From: Burkholderiales bacterium
GTDB taxonomy: Bacteria > Pseudomonadota > Gammaproteobacteria > Burkholderiales > WYBJ01
Length of the DNA stretch: 64,000 nucleotides
NCBI GenBank assembly: GCA_020848435.1
Contig: JADLAC010000027.1
Coordinates: forward strand, 1-64,000
Direction: 5' to 3'
Made by a program: the position numbers and the translations under genes. The first letter of the stretch is position 1. The number at the start of each line of letters is the position of its first letter. This document shows, piece by piece, positions 1-10,354 of this stretch. Under the pieces are notes generated by a model, which did not search any database, was not told where the DNA came from, and saw nothing but the letters and a program-made list of their open reading frames with translations.

Positions 1-15
1 AGGAGGACGACGCAG

Positions 16-34
16 CCGATAGCGAGACTATCGG
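16..34. repeat. Short perfect hairpin in left-edge intergenic DNA
   Basis: A 7-bp perfect inverted repeat (CCGATAG, 5-nt spacer, CTATCGG) lies near the left edge. It has no T-run on either side, so it is not a convincing intrinsic terminator. Bases 1-292 hold no gene I can support; this hairpin and the longer inverted repeat to its right are the only structures seen there. Confidence 0.4.
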
Positions 35-83
35 CAAGTCGTTCGACACCGCCATGCGCGAAAAGCGCCCCGTCCCTTCGGGT

Positions 84-169
84 TGCGCCCACAACGCACG
101 CATGCGGCGTTGCTCGGCTTGCCAATACTGGTCTGCACCGAGCGCCTTGCCTGCGGGCGTTGTGGGCAC
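84..169. repeat. Long imperfect inverted repeat (about 33 bp arms)
   Basis: The left arm (84-117) contains GCCCACAACGC and ends GCTCGG. The right arm (138-169) starts CCGAGCG and contains GCGTTGTGGGC. Read as reverse complements, the arms match over most of about 33 positions around a 20-nt spacer. The transcript would fold into a long hairpin just upstream of the valS-region gene. It resembles REP-like intergenic palindromes, but no copy was noticed elsewhere in the window. Confidence 0.5.
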
Positions 170-292
170 AACGCATCGCGCGAAATCAAGTCCGACAGGC
201 TCCTGGCTCGGATATTTCACCGGGGCAGCTCCCGAAAGAGCGATACGTTTGATCAATTCGTCGAATATCACGGCTAGCCCGGGATCGGCGCC

Positions 293-3200
293 ATGAGCAC
301 CGACGATCTGCACGATCGCGAATTGATTCGCAAGGTCGATTCCTTGCTGAGCAAGCATCGCGGCATGACTGAGGTGGCACAGCCCGAGCCGCCATCGACC
401 GAGCCGGTATCGACCGATCGGCCGCCGACCGAACCGCCAACGTCTGAACCGCCATCGTCTGATCCGGCATCCTGCGAACCGGCCTCGAACGACCCGCCTT
501 GGTCCGATCGGCGATCCTCCGAACAGCCATCGCTTGAGCCGCCCGCAACCGAGGCTCCGGCTGCGCCGCCTGTGCAGGCCGATGATGCCATGCCGAGTGC
601 GCAGTTCGCCGTCGCGCAAACCATGGCCGCCGATGCCCTCGGCGCGGCACCGCAACCTGCTACCGCGACAGCCGCGGAAGCCGGCCAAGCGCCGCCAGCG
701 GCTGGAGCCGAATCAGGCTCAGGGGAAGTCCTCGCCGCGGCCGATGACGACCCTGACATTCCGACCTTGATCGATATCGTGCTCCCGCCATCGCCGCTGT
801 TCCAGAGCCGTGACGAGGCGCAGGCGCAAGCCGATGCGGCTGCGCAAGTGATCGCGCCCGCCGAGGTCGAGGTTACGCCCGCCGAGGCCGTCGCCGAAAA
901 TGCCGAGCCGTCGGTGATGACCCGCGTCCAGACGCAGAACCTGGAGCACCAGGTCTATCTGAAGCTCACGGCGAGCCTCGACCAGAGAATCGCGCAAGTC
1001 CTCGAAGAGCGCTTCCTACCGGCGATCGGCAGCGCCTTGAACGACGCGATCGAACGCATGGCGCGAGAGCTCGAAACCCGCGTGGCCGGCAGCGTTCAAG
1101 CGAGCGTGCGCGCTGCGTTGACCCAGGCTGCGACGCACGCGCCGCAGGCGCTGCCGCCGGCAGCGGTCGAGCAGGCGTCCAGTATAATCGCGCCCTTTGC
1201 CGCGCCGCCGCCCGCCATGGAACTCGCCAAGAGCTTCGAACCGCAGGACATCGAACGCGCCTGGTACGAGCGCTGGGAGACGGCGGGCTATTTCCGCGCG
1301 GGCGAGGCCGGCAACAAGGCGAGCTATTGCATCCTGCTGCCGCCGCCGAACGTGACGGGCACGCTGCACATGGGTCACGCGTTCCAGCACACGCTGATGG
1401 ACGCCCTGATCCGCTACCACCGCATGCTCGGAATGAACACGCTGTGGCAGCCCGGAACCGATCACGCCGGTATCGCGACCCAGATCGTGGTCGAACGCCA
1501 GCTCGACCAGCAAGGGGTGGATCGCAGGCAACTCGGCCGCGATCAGTTCGTCGAGCGGGTCTGGCAATGGAAAGCCGAATCGGGCTCCACAATCACGCGC
1601 CAGATGCGCCGCCTGGGCGCCTCGTGCGACTGGCAGCGCGAGCGCTTCACCATGGACCCGGGGCTCTCGCGCACGGTGAGCGAAGTGTTCGTGCGCCTCC
1701 ACGAGCAGGGGCTCATCTACCGCGGCAAGCGGCTGGTCAATTGGGATCCGGTATTGCAGACGGCGGTTTCCGATCTCGAAGTGGTGTCGGACGAGGAAGA
1801 CGGACAGCTCTGGCACATTCGCTATCCGCTCGAGGACGGCAGCAGCGATATCGTCGTGGCCACGACCCGGCCGGAAACGATGCTCGGCGATGTGGCCGTC
1901 GCGGTTCACCCTGAGGATGCGCGCTATGCGCACTTGCTCGGCCGCCGCGTGCTGCTGCCGCTTACGGGACGCAGCATCCCGGTGATCGCCGACGAGTACG
2001 TCGATCCGCAATTCGGTACCGGCTGCGTGAAGATCACGCCCGCGCACGATTTCAACGACTACCAGGTCGGACAGCGGCACGCGCTGGAGCCCCTCAACGT
2101 GATGACGCTCGATGCGCGCATGAACGACAACGCGCCGGCGGCGTATCGCGGGCTGGAGCGCTTCGAGGCGCGTGCGCGCATTGTGGCCGATCTCGATCGC
2201 GAGGGCCTGCTCGCAGAAATCAGGCCGCACCGCCTTACGGTACCGCGCGGCGATCGCAGTAATGCCGTCATCGAACCGTTGCTGACTGACCAATGGTTCG
2301 TCGCCATGTCGGCACCCGGGCCGAGCGGTAAGTCGATCGCGCAGGCCGCGCTCGACGTGGTCGCGAGCGGCGAAGTGCGCTTCGTGCCCGACAACTGGAC
2401 CGGGGTCTACAACCAATGGCTCACCCATATCCAGGATTGGTGCATTTCGCGCCAGCTTTGGTGGGGCCATCGCATCCCGGCATGGTACGACGCGCGCGGC
2501 GTGGTTTTCGTGGCGATCGACGAGGTGGCGGCGTATCGGCGCTATGCCCAGGCGATGGGGGCCTCGGCGCAGCCTGCTGCCGATCGCGAGCGGCTCAATG
2601 CGCTGGTAGCGACGCTCGATGTGCTCGATGTCACGGGCGCCCTTCCCGCCGATCTGCGCGCCGACCTCGAACGCACCCATCCGCACCTGCTGCTGCGGCA
2701 AGAGGAGGACGTGCTCGACACGTGGTTCTCGTCGGCGCTGTGGCCCTTCTCCACCCTCGATTGGCCACGGGACAACACGGCGCTCGCCCTGTACCTGCCC
2801 TCCAGCGTGCTGGTGACCGGATTCGACATCATCTTCTTCTGGGTGGCGCGGATGGTGATGATGACCTTGCACTTCACCGGCAAGGTGCCGTTCCGTGAGG
2901 TCTATGTCACCGGGCTGGTGCGCGACGCCGAAGGCCAGAAGATGAGCAAGTCCAAGGGCAACATCCTGGACCCGCTCGACCTGATCGACGGCATCGCGCC
3001 GGATGCGCTGGTGGCCAAGCGCACCGCCGGGCTCATGAATCCGAAGGACGCGCCCAGGATCGAAGCCGCGACGCGCCGCCAGTTCCCCGAAGGCATCCCG
3101 GCGTTCGGCACCGATGCCGTGCGCTTCACCTTCGCCAGCCTGGCGAGCCACGGCCGCGACATCAAGTTCGACTTGAGCCGCTGCGACGGCTACCGGAATT

Positions 3201-4111
3201 TCTGCAACAAGCTCTGGAACGCCGCACGCTTCGTGTTGATGAACACGCAGGACAAGGATTGCGGCCGCGATGGGTCGGGCGAGGCCACTCTTTCCGACGC
3301 CGAGCGCTGGATCGTGAGCCGCCTGCAGATCGCCGAGACAGCGGTGATCGCGGGCTTTCGCGACTATCGTTTCGACATGGTGTCGCGCGCGATCTACGAG
3401 TTCGTCTGGGACGAGTATTGCGATTGGTACCTCGAGCTGGCGAAGGTGCAGCTCGCGAGCGGCGATGCGGCCGCGCAACGCGGCACGCGCCGGACGTTGG
3501 TCGAAGTCCTCGAAGCCGTACTGCGGCTCGCGCACCCGGTCATTCCGTTCATCACCGAAGCGTTGTGGCAGCGCATCGCGCCCCTGGCGGGCGCGACGGG
3601 GCCGAGCGTGATGATCCAGCCCTATCCGCGGCCGCAGCCCGCGCTCATGGACGCGGGCGCCGAAAATCGGATCGCGCTGCTGAAGGACATGATCAACGCC
3701 TGCCGGCAGCTCAGCGCCGAAATGGGCGTGAGCCCGGGCAAGCGGGTGCCCCTGCTGGCATCGGGCGATGCCGCGCGCATCGCGGCCTACGTCCCATATC
3801 TCAAGGCACTGGCGCGCCTGTCGGACGTGAGCGTGGTCGCCGAGCTGCCGCAAGCCGATGCCCCGGTCGCGATCGTGGGCGACTTCCGCCTCATGCTCAG
3901 AATCGAAATCGATGCCGCCGCCGAGCGCGAGCGCCTGTCGCGGGAGGCCGAACGCATCCAGGCCGAAATCAGCAAGGCTGAAGCCAAGCTCGCGAACCGC
4001 AATTTCGTCGAGCGCGCGCCCGAGCGGGTGGTAACCCAGGAACGCGATCGGCTCAGCGCGCACCGCTCGACACTCGACAAGCTGCAAGCCCAGCTTTCGC
4101 GCTTGGCGTGA
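293..4111 (+). CDS. valS: Valyl-tRNA synthetase with a 308-residue N-terminal extension (DUF2486-like fusion)
   Basis: ValS charges tRNA-Val with valine and edits threonine in the cytosol. The class I signatures are present: HMGH at residues 359-362 and KMSKS at 883-887. An anticodon-binding domain and the usual C-terminal valyl coiled coil (about 1200-1272) follow. The ordinary ValS start is Met309 at base 1217, giving a normal 964-aa enzyme. The 308 residues before it run in the same frame without a stop. They are Pro/Ser/Glu-rich with short repeats to about residue 85, contain a [12 protein letters not shown] motif, and end in a helical segment. This resembles the small DUF2486-type protein usually encoded just upstream of valS in betaproteobacteria. 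Either the genes are fused or ValS is also initiated internally; a TATAAT at 1183-1188 favours the second route. Identity of ValS is secure; the extended start is uncertain. Confidence 0.93.
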   Translation: MSTDDLHDRELIRKVDSLLSKHRGMTEVAQPEPPSTEPVSTDRPPTEPPTSEPPSSDPASCEPASNDPPWSDRRSSEQPSLEPPATEAPAAPPVQADDAMPSAQFAVAQTMAADALGAAPQPATATAAEAGQAPPAAGAESGSGEVLAAADDDPDIPTLIDIVLPPSPLFQSRDEAQAQADAAAQVIAPAEVEVTPAEAVAENAEPSVMTRVQTQNLEHQVYLKLTASLDQRIAQVLEERFLPAIGSALNDAIERMARELETRVAGSVQASVRAALTQAATHAPQALPPAAVEQASSIIAPFAAPPPAMELAKSFEPQDIERAWYERWETAGYFRAGEAGNKASYCILLPPPNVTGTLHMGHAFQHTLMDALIRYHRMLGMNTLWQPGTDHAGIATQIVVERQLDQQGVDRRQLGRDQFVERVWQWKAESGSTITRQMRRLGASCDWQRERFTMDPGLSRTVSEVFVRLHEQGLIYRGKRLVNWDPVLQTAVSDLEVVSDEEDGQLWHIRYPLEDGSSDIVVATTRPETMLGDVAVAVHPEDARYAHLLGRRVLLPLTGRSIPVIADEYVDPQFGTGCVKITPAHDFNDYQVGQRHALEPLNVMTLDARMNDNAPAAYRGLERFEARARIVADLDREGLLAEIRPHRLTVPRGDRSNAVIEPLLTDQWFVAMSAPGPSGKSIAQAALDVVASGEVRFVPDNWTGVYNQWLTHIQDWCISRQLWWGHRIPAWYDARGVVFVAIDEVAAYRRYAQAMGASAQPAADRERLNALVATLDVLDVTGALPADLRADLERTHPHLLLRQEEDVLDTWFSSALWPFSTLDWPRDNTALALYLPSSVLVTGFDIIFFWVARMVMMTLHFTGKVPFREVYVTGLVRDAEGQKMSKSKGNILDPLDLIDGIAPDALVAKRTAGLMNPKDAPRIEAATRRQFPEGIPAFGTDAVRFTFASLASHGRDIKFDLSRCDGYRNFCNKLWNAARFVLMNTQDKDCGRDGSGEATLSDAERWIVSRLQIAETAVIAGFRDYRFDMVSRAIYEFVWDEYCDWYLELAKVQLASGDAAAQRGTRRTLVEVLEAVLRLAHPVIPFITEALWQRIAPLAGATGPSVMIQPYPRPQPALMDAGAENRIALLKDMINACRQLSAEMGVSPGKRVPLLASGDAARIAAYVPYLKALARLSDVSVVAELPQADAPVAIVGDFRLMLRIEIDAAAERERLSREAERIQAEISKAEAKLANRNFVERAPERVVTQERDRLSAHRSTLDKLQAQLSRLA
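1183..1188 (+). promoter_or_regulatory. Possible internal valS -10 element (TATAAT)
   Basis: A perfect TATAAT lies 29 bp before the conventional ValS ATG (1217), inside the extended reading frame. No good -35 hexamer is found at 16-18 bp spacing. It could be a native valS promoter retained inside the fused frame. This rests on sequence match only. Confidence 0.35.
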
Positions 4112-4145
4112 GCGTTTTCGAGCGCGTGCAACCCGTCATGGCGGC

Positions 4146-5393
4146 ATGAAACATTCGCTGCGCGCGTTCCGGCATTCCAACTTTCGCCTGTTCTTCGCCG
4201 GCCAAAGCATTTCGGTGATCGGCACCTGGGTGCACGCCGTGGCGATGAGCTGGCTGGTCTATCGCCTGTCCGGGTCGGCTTTGATGCTCGGCCTGACCGC
4301 CTTCGCCAGCATGGCGCCGATATTCTTCTTCGCGCCCTTGGGCGGCCTGCTCGCCGATCGCGTAAACCGGCAGAAGCTGCTGACATTCACCCAGGTGCTC
4401 GCCGCCGTCCACGCGGTCGCCATGGCTGCGCTCGCCTACGCGGACTTGCTCGGCCCCTGGCACGTGATCGCGCTGGCGACGCTGATCGGAATCATTGCCG
4501 CGTGCGAGACGCCGATACGCCAAAGCTTTCTTCCCGAGATGGTGCCAGTGCGCGAAGACCTGCCGAGCGCCGTGGCGTTCAACGCGTTCATGCAGCAGGC
4601 GGGACGCCTGATCGGACCGACCATCGCCGGCCTGCTGCTGGCCGCATGGAGCGAGGCGCTTTGCTTCCTCGTCAACGGCGCCAGCAAGCTCGCCGTGATC
4701 GCCGCCATCGCGGCGATGGCGGTCGACGAAAAGCCGCGCACGCGCCGACGCCCGCGCCTGCGCTCGGAGCTCGCGGATGGCCTTCGCTATGCCTGGGACA
4801 CGGTGCCGGTGCGCATATTGCTGCCGACATTGGCGCTGGTGAGCTTCTTGGTCGCCCCGTATCAAAGCCTGATGCCGATCTTCGCCGCCGAGATCTATCA
4901 CGGCGGTGCGGATACGCTCGGCTATCTCATGGGCGCGGCCGGCCTGGGCGGCGCCACCGTCGTGCTCGTCTTGGCCTCGCGCAAGGACGTGCGCGGGCTC
5001 GCCCGCATCATCCTGGTAGCGGCGATTACGGCCGGTCTCGCGCTGGTCGCATTCGCGCTCACGCGTTGGCTCTGGCTCGCACTGCTGCTGATGCCGCTGG
5101 TCGGGGCGGGAATGCTCGCCGTCATCACCGGCACCAGCACGGTGTTGCAGATCATCGTGGAGGACGAACAGCGCGGCCGCGTGATGAGCCTCTACACCAT
5201 GTCGTTTCTGGGCATGGTCCCCATGGGCAGCCTCGCCGCCGGCGTCGTCGCCGACCATATCGGCGCGCCGCTCACCCTCGCGCTATCGGGCGGCTGCTGC
5301 GTGGCGGCCGGGATTGCGTACTGGACCCAGTTGCCGCTGCTGCGCGCCCACATGCGCGCTCATTACGTTCGGTTGGGAATCATGCGGGAGTAG
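4146..5393 (+). CDS. MFS transporter (MFS_3/EntS-like exporter)
   Basis: This is a 415-aa integral membrane protein with about 12 hydrophobic segments. It has the MFS loop 2-3 signature (GGLLADRVNRQK, near residues 65-76) and a central cytoplasmic loop rich in Arg (RTRRRPRLR). The N-terminus (FRHSNFRLFFAGQSIS) is typical of the MFS_3 family that includes the enterobactin exporter EntS. The family exports siderophores or other small molecules by proton antiport. No siderophore genes are nearby, so the substrate is unknown. It starts 34 bp after valS on the same strand and may be co-transcribed. It faces tusA tail to tail. Confidence 0.8.
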   Translation: MKHSLRAFRHSNFRLFFAGQSISVIGTWVHAVAMSWLVYRLSGSALMLGLTAFASMAPIFFFAPLGGLLADRVNRQKLLTFTQVLAAVHAVAMAALAYADLLGPWHVIALATLIGIIAACETPIRQSFLPEMVPVREDLPSAVAFNAFMQQAGRLIGPTIAGLLLAAWSEALCFLVNGASKLAVIAAIAAMAVDEKPRTRRRPRLRSELADGLRYAWDTVPVRILLPTLALVSFLVAPYQSLMPIFAAEIYHGGADTLGYLMGAAGLGGATVVLVLASRKDVRGLARIILVAAITAGLALVAFALTRWLWLALLLMPLVGAGMLAVITGTSTVLQIIVEDEQRGRVMSLYTMSFLGMVPMGSLAAGVVADHIGAPLTLALSGGCCVAAGIAYWTQLPLLRAHMRAHYVRLGIMRE

Positions 5394-5440
5394 CGATTCG
5401 GCCCGATCGCCGGCCATGCGCCGAAGGGCCTGCCGAGGGC

Positions 5441-5671
5441 TTACTTCTTGCGCATGAGAAACGTGTACTCGCCGTCCGCCTGCGCGTGTTCCAACAGCTC
5501 GTTGCCGGTCTGCTTGCAGAACGCCTGGAAATCCTTTACCGATCCCGGATCCGTCGCCAACACTTTCAAGATCTGACCGGATGACATGTCGGCGAGCGAC
5601 TTCTTGGTGCGCAGAATCGGCAATGGGCAATTGAGCCCGCGCGCATCCAACTCCTTGTCGTGCTGTTCCAT
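5441..5671 (-). CDS. tusA: TusA-family sulfur carrier protein
   Basis: This is a 76-aa protein with the family hallmark LDARGLNCPLPILRTKK near the N-terminus; the Cys of the CPxP motif carries the persulfide sulfur. TusA proteins relay sulfur from IscS-type desulfurases to tRNA thiolation, molybdenum cofactor or sulfur-oxidation partners in the cytosol. The start chosen has GAGGAG 7 nt upstream and the usual family length; the frame is open upstream for 46 more codons, but that part has no family resemblance. It is a single gene, convergent with the MFS exporter. Confidence 0.88.
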   Translation of the reverse strand: MEQHDKELDARGLNCPLPILRTKKSLADMSSGQILKVLATDPGSVKDFQAFCKQTGNELLEHAQADGEYTFLMRKK

Positions 5672-5828
5672 GACTTGCTCCTCACGCCTTACGCAATCCG
5701 GCCGCAAGCCCCAAGCGCGACCGGCGCTCCCTGAATCGCAGGGCGCAGCGAAGGCTATATTAGCAAAAGCGCGGCGACGGCCCGGGCGGGCGTACGCCCC
5801 GGCTGCCATGCGAGGTAGCAGGAGCGCG

Positions 5829-7163
5829 TCAGGACGTGACCAGGTTGCGCTCGGCGAGCAATTGGCTCAAGCGGGTGTTGGCGAGCGCGAGCCGGTCCAC
5901 CAGCATGGCGAGGAACGCGCCGTTGAACTGGTGGCGACAGTTCTCGGAGGCTTGCTGCAGGCGTTCGGACTTGATTTCGATGACCGTGATCTGCGACAGC
6001 GCGGCCACGCTCGCGTTGCGCACGAACTGGCGCTTGGTGAGGTGCGCCATTTCGCCGAAGCAAGCACCGGCGCGAAGCACGTTTAGCAAGCGCCCCTGCT
6101 TGGTGACCTTGACCTCGCCGTGGGCGAGCACGAAGAACGAGGTGCCGACCTCGCCTTCGCGAATCAAGACCGTATCCTTCTGGAACCGATGCCAGTGGGT
6201 GATGCGCAGCACCTCCCACAGCTCCACGTCGCTGAACGGTCCGAAGAACTCGAGCTGCCGCAGGGTGTTGAACTTCTCGCTGTCGGGAATGACTTCGGCC
6301 CGGCTGGCGAGGTTGCCGAACACGTTCGCCAGGTCGAAGGCGAACTCCTCCCAGGTCGGATAGCGCGCGGCTGTGGTCTTGTGCATGGCGCGCGCGACGA
6401 TGGCGTCCAGCTCCGCCGGCACGTCGGGGCGGTAGCGTGACGGCGCCGGCGGCTCGGTGTTGATCACGTGGTAGATGAGGCTGTAATTGTTGTTCGCCTG
6501 GAACGGCAGCCGGCCGGTGAGCAGTTGGAACAGCACCACGCCGAGCGAATAGATGTCGGTCTGGTGGTTCAGCGTCACTTCCTTCACCTGCTGCGGCGAC
6601 ATGTAAGCGGGCGAGCCGATACCGCTCACTTGCGTGGTTTGGGCGCTGTCGGTAAGCGCTGCGCCGAAATCGGTGATCTTGATCTGGTTATCCTTGGTGA
6701 GCAGGATGTTGGCCGGTTTGATGTCGCGATGTATGACGCCGTGCTTGGCGGCATAGTCGAGCGCCTTGCAGCACTTGAAGACGATTTCCAGCACCTGCGG
6801 GATCGGCAGCAGGTTGTCGACGCGGGCATAGCGCTCGAGCGTGCCGCCGTCGACGTATTCCATCACGATGTAGCTGCCGTCGTCCTCCGCGACGGCATCG
6901 TAGATGGTCGCGATGTGAGGATGCGAGAGCTTGCCCGCGAGGGATGCTTCGGTGATGAAGAGCTTGCGATAGCGCTTGCCGTGGTCGCGGTCGCGCAACG
7001 CTTCCGGCAGCACCCACTTGATCGCGACGCGCCGGCCCGTGAAGGGATCGACGGCTTCGAACACGGCGCTGGTCGCGCCGCGGCCGAGCTCGCGTACGAT
7101 CTCGTACTTTCCGATCTTGCTCGGGATCACCGCTATGACATAGGGAAATGCAGACGCGCTCAC
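5829..7163 (-). CDS. Serine/threonine protein kinase with C-terminal cyclic-nucleotide-binding domain
   Basis: This is about 444 aa. Residues 20-290 form a Hanks-type kinase: Gly-rich loop ELGRGATSAVF (25-35), ATP Lys49, catalytic HRD at 145-147, metal-binding DFG at 165-167, and a GSPAYMSPQ activation segment. Residues from about 310 form a cNMP-binding beta-barrel (FFGPFSDVELWEVL, REGEVGTSFFVLAHGEV, GACFGEMA). A single chain joining both domains suggests kinase activity gated by cAMP or cGMP, by analogy with PKA/PKG; this is inference. There is no transmembrane segment, so it is cytosolic. The start is uncertain: GTG at 7163 was chosen, GTG at 7130 is an alternative, and the frame stays open upstream. 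An adenylate cyclase lies at 28815-31091. Confidence 0.85.
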   Translation of the reverse strand: MSASAFPYVIAVIPSKIGKYEIVRELGRGATSAVFEAVDPFTGRRVAIKWVLPEALRDRDHGKRYRKLFITEASLAGKLSHPHIATIYDAVAEDDGSYIVMEYVDGGTLERYARVDNLLPIPQVLEIVFKCCKALDYAAKHGVIHRDIKPANILLTKDNQIKITDFGAALTDSAQTTQVSGIGSPAYMSPQQVKEVTLNHQTDIYSLGVVLFQLLTGRLPFQANNNYSLIYHVINTEPPAPSRYRPDVPAELDAIVARAMHKTTAARYPTWEEFAFDLANVFGNLASRAEVIPDSEKFNTLRQLEFFGPFSDVELWEVLRITHWHRFQKDTVLIREGEVGTSFFVLAHGEVKVTKQGRLLNVLRAGACFGEMAHLTKRQFVRNASVAALSQITVIEIKSERLQQASENCRHQFNGAFLAMLVDRLALANTRLSQLLAERNLVTS

Positions 7164-7388
7164 GATAGCACACGCCCCCGGGTGCCAAGCCCGGAATTGG
7201 GCCGCTGATCGTGGCCAATTGCCCGCCGTCGCGCGAGCCGGGTCGACCGGCCGATGCGTGCACCCGGGCGTCACCAGCATGAGGCTCGCCCTGATCCTCC
7301 GCCCCATGCAGATGGCCGCGGTCGCGGCGCGCAGCATTCGAACCCTATCCACGAGGAGCACTCTTGCCTGCACCACGAGGGTCGATGG

Positions 7389-8825
7389 CTAATGCTGGCG
7401 CTTTTCCTTCTCGGCTTCCTTCAATTGCACGCGCAACTCGCGCAGCCGCGCTTCCACGCTCGATAGCTGGTAGAAATCGCCGTCGCCCGCGCGAGCGGCG
7501 ATTTGCAGTTGCTCGACCGCCGCGCCCAATTGCCCCTGGCGCGCGTACGCCTCGGCTTGCGCCTTGTGCTGCAACAGGCGCTTGCCGAGCGCGGCATAAC
7601 TGCGCGCTTGCATGGCATACAAGCGGCTGTCGGCAGGGGTATGCCGGAGCTGAGCCTCGATCAGGGTCAAGGCCTCGTCAGGACGCTGATTGGCAATCAG
7701 CGCGTCCGCGTAGTCGTAGACGAGCGCGCGATAGCGCGGAAAGGACTTGAGCGCTACGGCGTAGTGCGCGAGCACGGCCTTCGCATCGCCTGCGGCGCTC
7801 AAGAGCTGGCCGCGCAGCGCGGCCACCGCCGGCTCGTTCGAGGTCATGCGCTCGACCGCCGCTAGCTCCTGGCGCGCGCGTTTCAGATCGCGGGCGCGCA
7901 TCGAGGCGAGGGCGAGGCCGTAGCGCGTCGCCGCTTCGTTGATGAAGCGGCGCTCTTTCAGCGCCTGCTCGAAGAAGGTCACGGCTTGACGCGGCTCGTC
8001 GCCGTTCGCGCGCAGGCGCGCACGCACGATCTGGAATTCCAAGCTATCGGAAATCTGCCGGTATGCGATCGATTCGGTACGATTCTGCAGGTCGGCGATC
8101 CGCTCCGACGTGATCGGGTGGGTGCGCAAGTAGGCAGGAGCATTGTTCTCATAGACGCGCGTGGCCCGCTGGAGCCGGTCCATGAATACCGGCATCGCCC
8201 CCACGTCGAAGCCGCCTTTTTCGAGGATTTGAACGCCGATGCGGTCCGCCTCGCGCTCGTGCTCGCGCGAGAAATCGAGCTGGCTCTGGATCGCGGCGGC
8301 TTGCGTGCCGGTGATCACCGCCTGACCCAACTGGGAGCTGGAGCGCGCCGCCAGGATGCCGATCGCCAGCGCGGCCAGGGCGGCAAGCTGGCTCTTCTCC
8401 TGGCCCGCGATCATGCGGGCGATATGGCGTTGGGTGACATGCGCGACCTCGTGCGCGAGCACGCCGGCAAGCTCGGATTCGGTCTGCGAGGTAAGAATCA
8501 AGCCTGTATGCACGCCGATGAATCCACCGGGCAACGCGAAGGCATTGACCGTCACGTCCTGCATCAGGAAGAACTCGAAGCCCTGGCGCGGATCGGGGCT
8601 GGCCGCGACCAGGCGGTTGCCGAGGGCGTTCAGGTAATCGGTGGCGACCGGGTCGTCGAGATAGCTGCGGTCGGCGCGCACCCGCTCCATGATGCTCTCG
8701 CCCAGGCGCCGCTCGATGCCCGGAGAGAACACGGCCTGGGACACGTCGCCCAGATCGGGCAGGTTTTGCGCGCCACAACGCAGGCAATAGAGGATGGCAA
8801 CGATGAATAGGAGCGGCCGGCGCAC
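7389..8825 (-). CDS. bepA: BepA-like M48 metalloprotease with TPR domain
   Basis: This is a 478-aa exported periplasmic protease. An N-terminal hydrophobic signal segment covers residues 5-19. The zinc site HEVAH is at 125-129, with a downstream glutamate region ([10 protein letters not shown]) giving the third ligand. The C-terminal half is TPR helices. In E. coli, BepA (YfgC) assists LptD assembly in the outer membrane and degrades misfolded outer-membrane proteins. Length and domain order match BepA. The start is a GTG without a clear Shine-Dalgarno, divergent from moaC with only about 60 bp between the genes. It probably precedes the kinase gene in transcription order, but a 225-bp gap separates them. 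Confidence 0.88.
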   Translation of the reverse strand: MRRPLLFIVAILYCLRCGAQNLPDLGDVSQAVFSPGIERRLGESIMERVRADRSYLDDPVATDYLNALGNRLVAASPDPRQGFEFFLMQDVTVNAFALPGGFIGVHTGLILTSQTESELAGVLAHEVAHVTQRHIARMIAGQEKSQLAALAALAIGILAARSSSQLGQAVITGTQAAAIQSQLDFSREHEREADRIGVQILEKGGFDVGAMPVFMDRLQRATRVYENNAPAYLRTHPITSERIADLQNRTESIAYRQISDSLEFQIVRARLRANGDEPRQAVTFFEQALKERRFINEAATRYGLALASMRARDLKRARQELAAVERMTSNEPAVAALRGQLLSAAGDAKAVLAHYAVALKSFPRYRALVYDYADALIANQRPDEALTLIEAQLRHTPADSRLYAMQARSYAALGKRLLQHKAQAEAYARQGQLGAAVEQLQIAARAGDGDFYQLSSVEARLRELRVQLKEAEKEKRQH

Positions 8826-8827
8826 GA

Positions 8828-8836
8828 TGCTATGAT
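8828..8836 (+). promoter_or_regulatory. Possible extended -10 for moaC
   Basis: TGCTATGAT matches an extended -10 (TGN-TATNNT) 53 bp before the moaC ATG, in the short bepA/moaC divergent gap. No convincing -35 was found. Confidence 0.3.
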
Positions 8837-8888
8837 AGATCGGAGCGCGGCCAAGTTCCTAGATCGAAACGATTCGTTACATCCTTCG

Positions 8889-9401
8889 ATGTCAGCCCAG
8901 GGCCTCAGCCATTTCGACGAACACGGGGCGGCACGCATGGTCGACGTGGGCGCCAAGGCGCCCACCCACCGGATCGCCCGGGCCCGCGGCTGCATCCGCA
9001 TGCAGCCGGGCACCCTGGAGGTGATCGCCCAGGGCAAGGCAAGCAAGGGCGACGTGCTCGGAATCGCGCGGGTTGCCGCGATCCAGGCGGCAAAACGCAC
9101 CGCCGACCTGATTCCATTGTGCCACCCGCTCGCGTTGACGAAGGTCGACGTGAGCTTCGAGCTCGATTCGGGCGCCGCCGCGGTGACATGCATCGCGACC
9201 GTGGAAACCATCGGCCGCACCGGCGTGGAAATGGAGGCGCTGACGGCGGCGAGCATCGGCCTGCTGACGATCTACGACATGTGCAAGGCCATCGATCGCG
9301 GAATGCGCATCGAGCGAATCGGCCTGCTGGAGAAGCGCGGCGGCAAGTCGGGCGAGTGGCGGGTGGAGGCGGATGGCGAACCGTCAGATGTCCGCGGCTG
9401 A
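8889..9401 (+). CDS. moaC: Cyclic pyranopterin monophosphate synthase MoaC
   Basis: This is a 170-aa cytosolic enzyme that, after MoaA, converts 3',8-cyclo-GTP to cyclic pyranopterin monophosphate in molybdenum cofactor synthesis. Family motifs are intact: LIPLCHPL (active-site His), [14 protein letters not shown] (catalytic Glu pair) and YDMCKAID (Asp and Lys). The chosen Met begins the usual MoaC N-terminus ([15 protein letters not shown]); a Met 19 codons upstream is possible but the extra part is unlike the family. No other moa genes are adjacent. The molybdopterin formate dehydrogenase at 49884 needs this cofactor pathway (or its tungsten version). Confidence 0.93.
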   Translation: MSAQGLSHFDEHGAARMVDVGAKAPTHRIARARGCIRMQPGTLEVIAQGKASKGDVLGIARVAAIQAAKRTADLIPLCHPLALTKVDVSFELDSGAAAVTCIATVETIGRTGVEMEALTAASIGLLTIYDMCKAIDRGMRIERIGLLEKRGGKSGEWRVEADGEPSDVRG

Positions 9402-9424
9402 GCCGAACCAGTCTGCCTTTGTCC

Positions 9425-10243
9425 ATGATGCCGGCTAGGGCGCGCCTCGAGCAATACGCGGACGAGCTGAGGTCGCGCGGGTCGGACGATCCCGCAATTC
9501 TGGCCTCGCTATGCGAAGTCTACTGGCAGCTGGGCCGCCAACCGGAAAGCGTGGAAACTTACCGCAGCTTCTTGCGACACGAGGCACCGGCCCCGGATCC
9601 TGATTTCGATCGCATCTATGTTGCCGGGTTGCTCGCCACGGGCACGTCCCCGACACCGACTCGCAGGCGTGCCCGCTTTATTCATCTCGTCGAGCTGCTA
9701 CGTCGCACCCGCGATGTCCCTGGCGCCGTGGTGGAATGCGGCTGCTTCCAGGGCCTGTCATCGTTCGTGATGTGCAGCTACCTCAAGCAATGGGCCCCGG
9801 GTTTCGACGGCAGCGGCTATCATGTTTTCGACTCGTTCGAGGGTCTTAGCGAGCCGACCCTGGACGACGACATCCCCGAGACCTGGGACAACGCGGCCAA
9901 CCTACGCTTGATGAGCTATGCCGGCAACTTTGCGGCGTCCCTGGAGCAGGTGCGCAAGAACCTAGCAGCGTTCCCGCGCATCAGCTTCCACAAGGGCTGG
10001 ATACCGCTTTGTTTCGCCCATCTGCCTGAAGCGCGCTATCGATTCGTGCATGTCGATGTCGACCTGTACGACCCGACGCTGGATGCCTTCAACTACTTCT
10101 ACCCCCGGCTATCGGCCAAGGGCATCATAGCGAGCGACGACTATACTTGGCCCGGCGCCCGAACGGCGATCGACGATTTTTGTGCGGAGCGAGGGATCAC
10201 GTTCGACGTCACCGCCCACGGCCAAGCCGTCTTGGTGAAGTAA
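9425..10243 (+). CDS. TylF/MycF-family O-methyltransferase
   Basis: This is a 272-aa SAM-dependent methyltransferase-like protein. The TylF family core runs from about residue 70: GAVVECGCFQGLSS (SAM motif I region), HVFDSFEGL, FHKGWIPLCF, and FVHVDVDLYDPT, whose acidic residues bind the metal in macrocin O-methyltransferases. Family members methylate sugar hydroxyls; in this island the likely substrate is a surface glycan or glycosylated pilin, which is inference. The start is the first of two tandem Met codons (9425/9428); the frame extends upstream through moaC but that part is antisense-like in composition. It is on the plus strand, facing the pilin genes tail to tail. Confidence 0.82.
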   Translation: MMPARARLEQYADELRSRGSDDPAILASLCEVYWQLGRQPESVETYRSFLRHEAPAPDPDFDRIYVAGLLATGTSPTPTRRRARFIHLVELLRRTRDVPGAVVECGCFQGLSSFVMCSYLKQWAPGFDGSGYHVFDSFEGLSEPTLDDDIPETWDNAANLRLMSYAGNFAASLEQVRKNLAAFPRISFHKGWIPLCFAHLPEARYRFVHVDVDLYDPTLDAFNYFYPRLSAKGIIASDDYTWPGARTAIDDFCAERGITFDVTAHGQAVLVK

Positions 10244-10354
10244 CGTGCCTCGGGTCGTTGCCGCAGCGTGCTCTGTCGCAGCGTCTCGGTCGCGCACCCC
10301 ACAAAGGATCGCTCGGTTGATGTATCCGAGCTAGCCTAACCCTCGGTGCCAGGG

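Noticed and set aside
1016-4087. Very long open frame antisense to valS (over 1000 codons)
   Set aside because: It is a GC-bias shadow of valS: no family motif, Arg/His-rich composition, and the sense strand has all synthetase signatures.
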